Assembly: GCA_045568635.1 (NCBI GenBank)
Contig: JBJLAO010000003.1
Coordinates: 186,001-250,000, forward strand
Direction of reading: 5' to 3'
From: MedAcidi-G1 sp000817085
Lineage (GTDB): Bacteria > Actinomycetota > Acidimicrobiia > Acidimicrobiales > MedAcidi-G1
Length of the DNA: 64,000 nucleotides
The position numbers and the translations under genes were made by a program. Shown here piece by piece: positions 42,758-50,899 of this stretch (positions are counted from its first letter, which is position 1; every line of letters starts with the position of its first letter). The notes under the pieces are model-generated. The model ran no database searches and was not told the origin of the DNA. It saw nothing but the letters and a program-made list of their open reading frames with translations.

Positions 42758-44067
42758 TAGTGTCCCACCGCCGCTGCACCTTTTTCGCCAACCAGATCGC
42801 CTTCCGTAAATCGCTCAATACCAAACGAAGAAATCAAATCAGCGTTTCGCCCGATTGCTATAGACTCAGCCATCGTCTCCCCAGATACAGGACCCGCTTT
42901 AAAGCCATAGGTGCCCCACCCAACATCCACTAAATATCCGGCTACCTGGGTGTAACCCATAACAGGAGAATAATCAGGTGTCATATCGCAGAGTCCTGAC
43001 CACTGGCGTAGTAATCGCATTTTTGAAATTCCAGGCATCAACTCAAGCACATGTCCGGCCAACTCCTCAATAAATTCAAGAGTGCCATTAACTCGATATG
43101 TACCCACAGGATCCACAGAGGCACCAAAAACAAGTTCACCGCGATCAGTCTGACTCACATAAACATGAAGTGATCCTGAAACGACAACGGTAGGAAGAAA
43201 TACTTTACAAGGTTCTGTCACCGCTGCCTGCAAAGGATGAGTGGTGATCGGCAACGGAACACCAGCCATATTGGATATAAGAGAAGCCCATCCAGCAGTA
43301 CAGTTCACAACCACAGGGCTACTGATATCACCACGATTGGTACGAATCCCCGTGACCTTGCCGCCATGACCCTTGCCATCGGGACCTTCACCACCAGTCA
43401 CTAAAATGTCGAGAACTTCAGTTTCTTGGTGGAGTTCCACGCCCAGATGATCGGCAGCCCGGGCATAACCCCAGACAACTGCATCGTGTCGAACAATTCC
43501 GCCAGGGGGATGATAAAGAGCTCCTAAAATCGGATAACGGGTGCCAGTTGAAACATCCAAACTAGGAGCAAGCTCTTTGACCTCCTGCGGTCCGATTACA
43601 CTAGAGTCAACACCCGCCAACTTGTTCACCTCGGCGCGCCAGTTCATAGTGCGTAAAGCCGAGTCTGTATGAGCCAAGGTCAAATGTCCTCTTCTAGAAA
43701 ACATCACATTCAGATTGAGATCGGTCGCCATAGTGTTGTAAAGCTCAAGGGAACGATCGTAGAAAGCGACACCCTCAGGTGTCAGATAGTTTGATCTGAC
43801 AATGGCTGTGTTGCGACCTGAACCACCACCACCGAGATAGCCCTTATCCACAACAGCCACGTTAGTAATTCCATGGTTCTTGGCGAGATAATACGCTGTA
43901 GCTAACCCGTGAATTCCGCCACCAATGATGATCACATCGTAATGACTCTTAAGAGTATGACGACGCCACATTCGAGGCCACGAACCACTTTTGAGTCCTC
44001 GTCTAACAAGGGAAGCTGCAGAATAGCGATAATAACTTTGGGCACTCACCAGACACACATTACACAA
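42757..44067 (-). CDS. soxB: Sarcosine oxidase beta subunit
   Basis: A 436-residue flavoprotein with a DAO fold: VIIIGGGIHGLATAYYLA near residue 46, GGGGSGRNTAIVRSNY near 80, and a late MGYTQVAGYLVDVGWGTYGFKAGP. Beta carries covalent FMN and oxidises sarcosine. The TTG start at 44067 lies directly after the PPOX gene stop; a GTG at 44049 is an alternative, since family similarity begins at YRYSAASLVRRGL. It leads the sox genes in B-D-A-G order. Confidence 0.94.
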   Translation of the reverse strand: MCNVCLVSAQSYYRYSAASLVRRGLKSGSWPRMWRRHTLKSHYDVIIIGGGIHGLATAYYLAKNHGITNVAVVDKGYLGGGGSGRNTAIVRSNYLTPEGVAFYDRSLELYNTMATDLNLNVMFSRRGHLTLAHTDSALRTMNWRAEVNKLAGVDSSVIGPQEVKELAPSLDVSTGTRYPILGALYHPPGGIVRHDAVVWGYARAADHLGVELHQETEVLDILVTGGEGPDGKGHGGKVTGIRTNRGDISSPVVVNCTAGWASLISNMAGVPLPITTHPLQAAVTEPCKVFLPTVVVSGSLHVYVSQTDRGELVFGASVDPVGTYRVNGTLEFIEELAGHVLELMPGISKMRLLRQWSGLCDMTPDYSPVMGYTQVAGYLVDVGWGTYGFKAGPVSGETMAESIAIGRNADLISSFGIERFTEGDLVGEKGAAAVGH

Positions 44068-44592
44068 CTAGTCATTACCTGCTACCTCTTTTGCTTGTTT
44101 GATCCATGCTTGAGTATCGATCCCCATTTTTTCTCCGTCGTAAGCAATTCGTTGTGTGGGTTTGACTTCTAGAACTACTCTTCTGGGAGAATCAAGAAAT
44201 TTAGCGAACCATTCAGCCGCTTCCCCATCACCGCGAAGCGCCTCAGACAATTCTGGATAAAACCAGTTCTTTATTTCTTCAGAATCGTGAATGGTGCATA
44301 ATCCCTTCCAAGTAACTGTCTTGTTCCGAGGTAAAGGCGACCCTGTGCTCGTAACACATATTGAGACTCTAGGATCTCGGCGAACGGCATGAATACGTGC
44401 CCTTTGAGCAGATGCTGTTAACCAAAAACTTCCTTTACGCCAAACGTACGACATTATTACACCCACAGGCCAACCTTCTTTATTAGCCCACATGAAAGTA
44501 CATTCGTTATGCGCTAGAAGAAGCTCTTCCTCCGCACTTGCATCTAGATCATAAACGGTTACATCTTCGTAATTTTCTGGGTGTGTACTCAC
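44068..44592 (-). CDS. Pyridoxamine-oxidase-fold (PPOX class) flavin/F420 protein
   Basis: A 174-residue split-barrel protein with ECTFMWANKEGWPVGVIMSYV, FWLTASAQRARIHAVRRDPRVSI and TVTWKGLC, the pattern of the PPOX/F420-dependent oxidoreductase superfamily. A GTG start at 44592 has GGAG five bases upstream and overlaps the stop of the SDR gene by four bases. It sits in front of soxB in the same operon. Its role in sarcosine metabolism is not obvious; a flavin or deazaflavin reductase is possible. Confidence 0.82.
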   Translation of the reverse strand: MSTHPENYEDVTVYDLDASAEEELLLAHNECTFMWANKEGWPVGVIMSYVWRKGSFWLTASAQRARIHAVRRDPRVSICVTSTGSPLPRNKTVTWKGLCTIHDSEEIKNWFYPELSEALRGDGEAAEWFAKFLDSPRRVVLEVKPTQRIAYDGEKMGIDTQAWIKQAKEVAGND

Positions 44593-45365
44593 GATTTCTC
44601 CTTTGGAAAGAACTGCCCTGCGTTCGCACTCATTCCCCCATCTGCTGTGACTACCGCCCCAGTAACAATGCTGGCTTGAGTTGAGATTAAAAAACTGATT
44701 ACTGCCGCAATTTCATCAGGCGTTCCCCATCGCTGGAGAGGCATGCGGCGTCGAAGATCTTCATAATATTCGACATTACTTAAAGCTCTCTCTGTCATTC
44801 CAGTCTCCGTGGGCCCTGGACAAATTGCATTGATTCGTATGCCCCTTGGGCCCAAATCAACGGATACAGCTCTAACTAAATTTATTACAGCAGCCTTTGA
44901 GGCGTTGTAAGCCCAGAGATCTGGATCCCCACGTAAACCTGATGTCGAAGCAGTCACAGCAATCGCACCGTCTTGCCCGGCTTTCAACAACTCCGGAACG
45001 ACGGCACGTACACCAAGCACCACGGCCCTAACATTTACTTCCATAGTCCTGTCGAAAAGTCCCATGTCACTTTCTGTTAAATCCCCGCGTGCTGAGACGC
45101 CTGCATTGAAAACTGCAGCATGAAGTCCGCCAAACATTTCTTTAGCTTTTTCGACTGCAAAGATAGTCGTCTCACTATCGGTAACGTCGCCGACTAAAGG
45201 AAAGATACGCTCTTTGCTTCCAATCCAATCAAAAAATTCTTCATCTTTGTCAACGGCGACTACTGAACCCCCCTCAGAAATAAACCTTTCACTTGTAGAT
45301 CTGCCAATTCCCGAACCTGCACCCGTAACTATGGCAACTCTTCCATCATGTAATCCTGAACTCAT
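44589..45365 (-). CDS. Short-chain dehydrogenase/reductase 3
   Basis: A 258-residue SDR from an ATG at 45365 with GGAG four bases upstream. Starts farther up (45383, 45440) would run into the divergent nitroreductase gene. It has TGAGSGIGRS, FNAGVSAR and catalytic YNASK. As the first gene of the run SDR-PPOX-soxBDAG with overlapping ends, it is probably cotranscribed with sarcosine oxidase. Substrate unknown. Confidence 0.85.
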   Translation of the reverse strand: MSSGLHDGRVAIVTGAGSGIGRSTSERFISEGGSVVAVDKDEEFFDWIGSKERIFPLVGDVTDSETTIFAVEKAKEMFGGLHAAVFNAGVSARGDLTESDMGLFDRTMEVNVRAVVLGVRAVVPELLKAGQDGAIAVTASTSGLRGDPDLWAYNASKAAVINLVRAVSVDLGPRGIRINAICPGPTETGMTERALSNVEYYEDLRRRMPLQRWGTPDEIAAVISFLISTQASIVTGAVVTADGGMSANAGQFFPKEKS

Positions 45366-45421
45366 AAAACTCCAATCACCCATTGACAGGTGTATTACAT
45401 CAAACCCGATAGCGTCAAACC

Positions 45422-46078
45422 ATGGATGTTTATGAAGCAATTTACACTACTCGAGCCATGCGAAGAGTTAAACCAGATCCGATCCCGGAAGATGTTTTAA
45501 AAACGGTAATGGATGCCGCTGTTCGTGGCCCATCCGGTGGTAATGCTCAAACTTTCAGAATGATATGTGTAACTGATCCTGAGATTAAATCAAAAATGCA
45601 AAAATTTTACCGTGCATGTCTTGATGAATTGAACGCCACTCAATATGCAAGTGTTCAAGATCAGATTAAAGAAGATGAAAAAAATTCAGAACGGTCTACA
45701 CCGGCACGCATTAATGACTCGGCTCAATGGCTTGCTGACAATCTTCACAATGTGCCGATGCTAATTTTCTTTTTTGGAAAACTTGGGGGTGAGTCAACAA
45801 CTTTTCCCGTTCTTTGGAATCTTTGCCTATCTGCGAGAGCGGAGGGCTTGGGCACATGTATAACAACACTATTAAAGCTTAAAAAAGACGAAGTTGAAAA
45901 AGTTTTAGAAACACCAGATGATGGTTTTTGGCACATGCATGCAATGATTCCGATCGGGTATCCGATGGGTAATTGGGGAATTGCACAAAGAAAACCTGCA
46001 AATCTATCAACCTTTCAAGACCGGTGGGATAATCCTGTTTCCTGGGAGATTCCTGAACCCCTCTGGCCTAACTCTTAA
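45422..46078 (+). CDS. Nitroreductase-family flavoprotein 1
   Basis: A 218-residue FMN enzyme opening MDVYEAIYTTRAMRRVKPDPIPEDVLKTV with GPSGGNAQTFRM, the typical nitroreductase start and FMN-binding loop. The C-terminal half has RAEGLGTCITTLL. No clear ribosome site precedes the ATG, so a short-leader or leaderless mRNA is possible. Such enzymes reduce nitro groups, quinones, enones or flavins. It is divergent from the SDR-sox operon and its end overlaps the convergent permease gene by 11 bases. Confidence 0.87.
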   Translation: MDVYEAIYTTRAMRRVKPDPIPEDVLKTVMDAAVRGPSGGNAQTFRMICVTDPEIKSKMQKFYRACLDELNATQYASVQDQIKEDEKNSERSTPARINDSAQWLADNLHNVPMLIFFFGKLGGESTTFPVLWNLCLSARAEGLGTCITTLLKLKKDEVEKVLETPDDGFWHMHAMIPIGYPMGNWGIAQRKPANLSTFQDRWDNPVSWEIPEPLWPNS

Positions 46079-48035
46079 TAAGAGAACCAAGCATTGATTT
46101 AGTTTTTTTAAAATCGGAACCAAGAATTCCGCTTGGAAGACGTATGGCTGCAATTAAGAGAAGCAACCCGCTAAAAGTCATTTGATTGGCCGACCCGGAA
46201 TCACTGAGTTGTCCCAGAAGCACAGTTAATAAACCTCCTGAAGCTAGGACACCTGCTAGAAGCGCACCTGACGGCATTGATATACCTGCCAAATAGACAA
46301 TAGCGATCACGATCATCGAGTCGAATAAACCGAATGAACGAGCTGAAATTATTTGTCGTTGATAACCGATTAAAGCCCCTCCGATTCCTGCCAAAAATGC
46401 TGATAATCCAAACGCTGTTAGTTTCGCTCTAGCTACATTGATCCCGATTGAAGACGCCGCACGCTCGTTAGCTCTCACGGCTAACCACTGTCGACCTGTT
46501 ATCCCACTTCTAACACTAAACAGTAGAAATAAACATAAAGCCAACGTTACGAGAACAAGTACCACAAAAGGTCGCCTAGGGTAATCAGTTCCTACAGCAC
46601 TAATGCCAAGCTCCAGCCCAAATATAGAGGGAGTCGGCATCCGTGTCCCGAAATCTCCTCCAGTTAACCATGGCCAACGAAATAGCAGTTCTTCAATAGC
46701 GACTGACGCGGCTAAAGTAGCAACTGCTAACTGAAGGCCGCGGACCCGCACTGCTATAAGCCCAACTAAGATTCCAACTAATACTGAAAAAAGCGACGCT
46801 ATAAGAGGAGCTAGAGGAAAAGGTAAAACATCAAGTCTAACTGTCATAAACGCAGCTATACCTGCAAACGCGTATGTAGCAAGAGACACCTGTCCCACAA
46901 AACCGGTTATAACAACTATCGATGAAGCAATTATTGCCACACAACCTGAGACTACAATCGCTAATCGCCACTCACTTCCCGTTAAAAAAGTTACAACAAT
47001 CGCTGCAGTAATAAAAAGAAAAGGTTTAGCGGGAATATTTTTTGCATCCGATACTTTTGGTAAATGAGTAACAAATTCTGTACCTCTTAAAGGAAGAGTT
47101 TCTCCCCAAAAAGCCAGAACAAGTAAAATGATTAGAAGAGGAACTCCCTGCTGAATCCCAATATTAGGTAACCATGACCACTCAACTTGAATGTTCATTA
47201 ACTCTGACTGAAGCATCCCGATAAACAAACCCGCAAAAGCTGCTATTAGAAATGAACTAAGTCTTGCTAAAAGTGCAGCTGCTAAAGCAGGAACTATTAG
47301 GAAGCTTGCAGCATTAATATCTAATCGTGTTGCCGGCCCTGCAAGAATCATTAAAAAACCACAAGACATTGAAGCAAGAATCCAGTTGATTGCGCCAATC
47401 TTTTTAGATGAAATTCCCAACAAATAAGCTCCGCGCTCATTTTCAGCAACCGCTCGACTTTCCCTACCAAATTTTGTATACCTATAGGTAATCGCAAGAA
47501 ACAGAGCGATAATTAAAGTCACCGCAACCATCCATATTCTGTCCTGATTTATTCTCGTATCACCAATTTGAATTAAACCCTCTGGAAGAATTCCATCTAT
47601 CACCAGTCCTGTTGCGCCTTGTGAACCAATTCTGAGTCTCGCAATTTCCATCAAATATATTAGTAAACCCAATGATGCTACTAAAGCACTTAACGGAGGT
47701 GAATTTCTTAACGGTCTGACAATGAAGAAATAAATAATCACCCCCATCAATGCAGCCAAAATCATGCACGCAATCAATGCGGTAGCAACAGTTGGTGATG
47801 AAACTATCGAAAGTCGATCTGGTAGACCTAAAAAAGGAAGAATCAATTCGCCCGTAGATCTCAATTCGTAAAAAGCAACTGCTATGTACAAGCCCATTGC
47901 AGCATGTGCAAGATTCAATACTCCACTGGCTCGATGTGTTAAAACTAGCCCAATCGCTATTGAACCAATTACCGCTCCCGTCCCGCAACCAAGAAAAAGA
48001 TAAGTTAAATGTTCACTAATTGGATTTCCTATCAA
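46068..48035 (-). CDS. Fused LivH-LivM ABC permease 2
   Basis: A 655-residue permease with the same two-part design as the one at 18527-20686. The LivH half opens GAVIGSIAIGLVLTHRASGVLNLAHA and the LivM half carries GQVSLATYAFAGIAAF and AVRANERAASSIGIN. A TTG start at 48035 overlaps the binding-protein stop by four bases. No livG or livF gene lies on either side, so this system must borrow ATPases, perhaps those at 16966-18530. It presumably moves the ligand of the lipoprotein encoded just upstream. Confidence 0.9.
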   Translation of the reverse strand: MIGNPISEHLTYLFLGCGTGAVIGSIAIGLVLTHRASGVLNLAHAAMGLYIAVAFYELRSTGELILPFLGLPDRLSIVSSPTVATALIACMILAALMGVIIYFFIVRPLRNSPPLSALVASLGLLIYLMEIARLRIGSQGATGLVIDGILPEGLIQIGDTRINQDRIWMVAVTLIIALFLAITYRYTKFGRESRAVAENERGAYLLGISSKKIGAINWILASMSCGFLMILAGPATRLDINAASFLIVPALAAALLARLSSFLIAAFAGLFIGMLQSELMNIQVEWSWLPNIGIQQGVPLLIILLVLAFWGETLPLRGTEFVTHLPKVSDAKNIPAKPFLFITAAIVVTFLTGSEWRLAIVVSGCVAIIASSIVVITGFVGQVSLATYAFAGIAAFMTVRLDVLPFPLAPLIASLFSVLVGILVGLIAVRVRGLQLAVATLAASVAIEELLFRWPWLTGGDFGTRMPTPSIFGLELGISAVGTDYPRRPFVVLVLVTLALCLFLLFSVRSGITGRQWLAVRANERAASSIGINVARAKLTAFGLSAFLAGIGGALIGYQRQIISARSFGLFDSMIVIAIVYLAGISMPSGALLAGVLASGGLLTVLLGQLSDSGSANQMTFSGLLLLIAAIRLPSGILGSDFKKTKSMLGSLIKS

Positions 48036-49525
48036 CCAATTTCTGCAAATAAGGCAGGTGTATCAATCCAGCCATCATGAGCGGGCACAAGTTCGCCATC
48101 CTCTATAGAAAATAGCTTTTGTTGTGGTGCACATAAGGCTGGGAGACCAGGTATCTGATTACCATCACAAGTGTATGGATGACCCCAAAAACTAGGCCTT
48201 TGATTTGAGCTTTGAATAAGGTCTATCAACGATTCACTGCTTATACCTGATTCAGTTTGATCCAATTCAAGCAAAAGAGAATACAGATTCAACAATCCTC
48301 GCATTGCAACTGTCCCAACCCCGCCCGCAGGTTCGTCTGCATATTGTTCTACAACTTCCTCAAAAATGCTGCCTTCTAAACCTTCTGAAATGGGACCTTC
48401 AGAATTGAAAAGAACAGATTCAATAGCGCTTCCAGCTACTTCTTGAATTTCATCTGCTGCGCAAGCACCTACTAAATAAAGTTGAGCTTCAATGCCAAGT
48501 TCTACCATTGTTTGCATAACAGGCGCACACGAAAGATCGGCGGCGGCTACCACTATGGCATCTGGATTAAACTCGGCTGCTTTTGTCAGAACCGGCAGAA
48601 AATCGAGGCTGAATAGAGGAAAAGGGATTACCTCAACCTCAAGACCAAGAGCTTCGGCAAGTGCAGCTCCATACTCTCTAGTTGCAATTGTAAATGATTC
48701 AAATTCACCATGGGCAAGCACAATCCGGGACGCATCTAAATATTCAATTGCATGCCCAATGAAACCGCCATAACCGCCAGGTGTCGCACCACTAAAATAA
48801 AAAGCAATTGGCGATTTCATTTCAACCATGTTGGCGGGTATGCCTCCCACTATTGGAATCCGATTTTGTTCAAGAATTGGTAAAGATCCGTTACTTCCCA
48901 CATCAATTCCTGTAGTTATTGCTACTACACCAGCCATAACCATTTCCTGAGCACAAGATTGTGACTTTTCTATCGAAAAATCCGTTATACAAGTCACAAG
49001 CTCAATCGGTCTCCCATTAATTCCACCAAGTTCTGAGTTAACCCAGTCCGCCGCGGCTTGGATCGCTACACGTGCTTCAGGAAAAGAACCAGCGGGTGAG
49101 TTTTCCATATTTATTAGACCTACTAGAACAGGATCAAGATCGAAATCAGCCTTTACTGCCTCAACTGGCAATTGACCCATAAACCAATTGCCGTCCCAAT
49201 CTAATGATAGACGACCGACAACAGTCTCTAAGTCGGGCGTAAAAGTGGTCGTTGTAGGAGCAACAGTCGTAGTTGGAGCAACAGTCGTAGCTGGAGCAAC
49301 AGTCGTAGCTGGAGCAACAGTCGTAGCTGGAGCAACAGTCGTAGCTGGAGCAACAGTCGTAGTTGGAGCAACAGTCGTAGTTGGAGCAACAGTCGTAGTT
49401 GGAGCAACAGTCGTAGTTGGAGCAACAGTCGTAGTTGGAGCAACAGTCGTAGTTGAGCTCTCGCTGCACGAGGCAGCTAAAAGAAAGATGCCCACATATA
49501 AAAACTTTGTTTTAGGAATTAACAT
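48032..49525 (-). CDS. LivJ-like substrate-binding lipoprotein with hexapeptide repeat linker
   Basis: A 497-residue lipoprotein from the ATG at 49525 (AGGGGG five bases upstream; the TTG at 49528 is rejected). A signal peptide ends at a good lipobox, LAASC. Residues about 25-95 are eleven tandem TTTVAP/ATTVAP hexapeptides encoded by an 18-base repeat. The rest is a Peripla_BP_6 domain with GSFPEARVAIQAAADWVNSELGGINGRP, resembling the third domain of the large lipoprotein at 20808-24575. The linker is expected to be a flexible stalk lifting the binding domain off the membrane. Cotranscribed with permease 2. Confidence 0.9.
   Translation of the reverse strand: MLIPKTKFLYVGIFLLAASCSESSTTTVAPTTTVAPTTTVAPTTTVAPTTTVAPTTTVAPATTVAPATTVAPATTVAPATTVAPTTTVAPTTTTFTPDLETVVGRLSLDWDGNWFMGQLPVEAVKADFDLDPVLVGLINMENSPAGSFPEARVAIQAAADWVNSELGGINGRPIELVTCITDFSIEKSQSCAQEMVMAGVVAITTGIDVGSNGSLPILEQNRIPIVGGIPANMVEMKSPIAFYFSGATPGGYGGFIGHAIEYLDASRIVLAHGEFESFTIATREYGAALAEALGLEVEVIPFPLFSLDFLPVLTKAAEFNPDAIVVAAADLSCAPVMQTMVELGIEAQLYLVGACAADEIQEVAGSAIESVLFNSEGPISEGLEGSIFEEVVEQYADEPAGGVGTVAMRGLLNLYSLLLELDQTESGISSESLIDLIQSSNQRPSFWGHPYTCDGNQIPGLPALCAPQQKLFSIEDGELVPAHDGWIDTPALFAEIG
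49258..49455. repeat. 11-copy 18-bp in-frame tandem repeat
   Basis: The unit GTAGTTGGAGCAACAGTC (plus strand) is repeated 11 times with one variable base that changes TTTVAP to ATTVAP. The four ATTVAP units lie together, followed by a further TTTVAP unit. It is a coding minisatellite, not a CRISPR array, and should be prone to slippage and length variation. Confidence 0.9.
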
Positions 49526-49657
49526 CAATACCCCCTATGTTTTGATGCCACTTACCCACATTAGCTGGCTATATAACTTTTCTCTTGATCGACGGATCAC
49601 AAATTTTCACCTGTCAAATTCGCAAAGTATGGTCACTTGCAGCAACTTAATTGAGGT

Positions 49658-50470
49658 GTGATGAATAATAGAATTTCCGAACTTTTAAATTTGAACGATA
49701 AAACAGCTCTCGTAACAGGAGGAGCTACTGGAATCGGGGCATCAATTGCGGAAACTTTGGCAGCAGCCGGTGCCCACGTAGTGATTGCTGACATTAATTT
49801 AGAAGGTGCAAATTTGGTATCTTCAAAAATTGGTGGTCATGCTATTGAAACAGATGTAACAGATCCTGCATCGGCTGAATCGGCCGTTAATTTTGCTAAT
49901 ACCATTGGAGAGGGAATTTCGATATTAGTCAATAATGCCGGCTCATACCACCACGCTGGAAGCATCCTTGACCAGTCACACGAATCATGGGCTACCTCTA
50001 TTTCAATAAATCTAGAAAGCATGTTTTGCTGTGCCCAGCCGGCAGCAAAGATAATGGCCTCAAAAGGTTCAGGTGGAACAATTGTCAATATAGCTTCGGT
50101 TGATGGAATACTTCCTTGTCTGGGTACAGGCTACGACACAGCTAAAGCGGGAGTGATTCATTTCACCCGAACCCTTGCTTTAGATCTTGCTCCACACCGG
50201 ATAAGAGTCAATGCTGTTAGCCCCGGAAATATACCGGTCCCAACTCTTAAAAAAATGCACAATGGCGAAATAGCCCATTTTTGGCCTGAAGATTCATCCG
50301 AAACAGGCCTTATGGGTCCAATGATGAAAATGCGATCTAACAACATTCCTTTGGGTCGAAAGGGTGAAACGGAAGAAATAGCTAATGCTGTCTTGTTTCT
50401 AGCGGGTAGTGCTTCCAGTTATATAACTGGTCAAAACCTTGTAGTTGATGGAGGTTGGACCCTTATCTAG
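49658..50470 (+). CDS. Short-chain dehydrogenase/reductase 4
   Basis: A 270-residue SDR with TGGATGIGAS, NNAGSYH and catalytic YDTAK, ending VVDGGWTLI. GAGG lies five bases before ATG. An insertion of about 25 residues after the PGN motif (HFWPEDSSETGLMGPMMKM) is rich in methionine. It diverges from the binding-protein gene and converges with an ABM-fold gene. Substrate unknown. Confidence 0.9.
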   Translation: MMNNRISELLNLNDKTALVTGGATGIGASIAETLAAAGAHVVIADINLEGANLVSSKIGGHAIETDVTDPASAESAVNFANTIGEGISILVNNAGSYHHAGSILDQSHESWATSISINLESMFCCAQPAAKIMASKGSGGTIVNIASVDGILPCLGTGYDTAKAGVIHFTRTLALDLAPHRIRVNAVSPGNIPVPTLKKMHNGEIAHFWPEDSSETGLMGPMMKMRSNNIPLGRKGETEEIANAVLFLAGSASSYITGQNLVVDGGWTLI

Positions 50471-50476
50471 CTGCAA

Positions 50477-50779
50477 TTATCTCATTCGTTCAAAGCTTCC
50501 GACAGCAAATTTCAAAATGTCCATGTCGTTTACTCCCCAATTAGCCATCGCTTCTCTAAAAGGAGTCATATGAGATGTCAAAAAGTGATCATTTAATGCT
50601 TCCTGTGTTTCCCATCTTTCAAATACATGTAAAACCGTTGGGTCTATTGGGTCGACGCTAAACACATAATCGATGCATCCATCTTCTTGATGCGTAGCTT
50701 CCATCATGTTGCGACATGCTTCTAAAACTTCTTCTGTCGCGGGTTTTTCTATTCTGATTGTTCCGGCGATAATTAACAT
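50477..50779 (-). CDS. ABM-fold small monooxygenase-like protein 3
   Basis: A 100-residue paralogue of the protein at 34986-35342, sharing IIAGTI, the DGCIDYVFSVDP pattern, F-E-W-x-T-x-E-A-L-N-D-H-F and a basic C-terminus. Dimeric alpha-beta barrel fold, probably a cofactor-free monooxygenase or an enzyme handling quinone-like products. It converges with SDR 4 with a six-base gap and diverges from the acyl-CoA dehydrogenase gene. Confidence 0.8.
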   Translation of the reverse strand: MLIIAGTIRIEKPATEEVLEACRNMMEATHQEDGCIDYVFSVDPIDPTVLHVFERWETQEALNDHFLTSHMTPFREAMANWGVNDMDILKFAVGSFERMR

Positions 50780-50899
50780 GAATTAAGACTAGATTTAAAA
50801 AAAGATTATGACTATTTGAGAAGATTTAACGATAATTTATGTGTGTTGACCCCAACGTGTCAGATATCAAGGTGAGTTGATTTTAATAGATAGGAAAAA

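Noticed and set aside
49258..49455. CRISPR-like array
   Set aside because: Units are contiguous 18-base tandem copies with no unique spacers and lie inside a coding frame.
49161..49661. Several long overlapping frames on both strands across the 18-bp repeat region
   Set aside because: The repeat length is a multiple of three and has no stop in several frames, so artificial frames arise. Only the minus-strand lipoprotein frame has a signal peptide, a ribosome site and a family domain.
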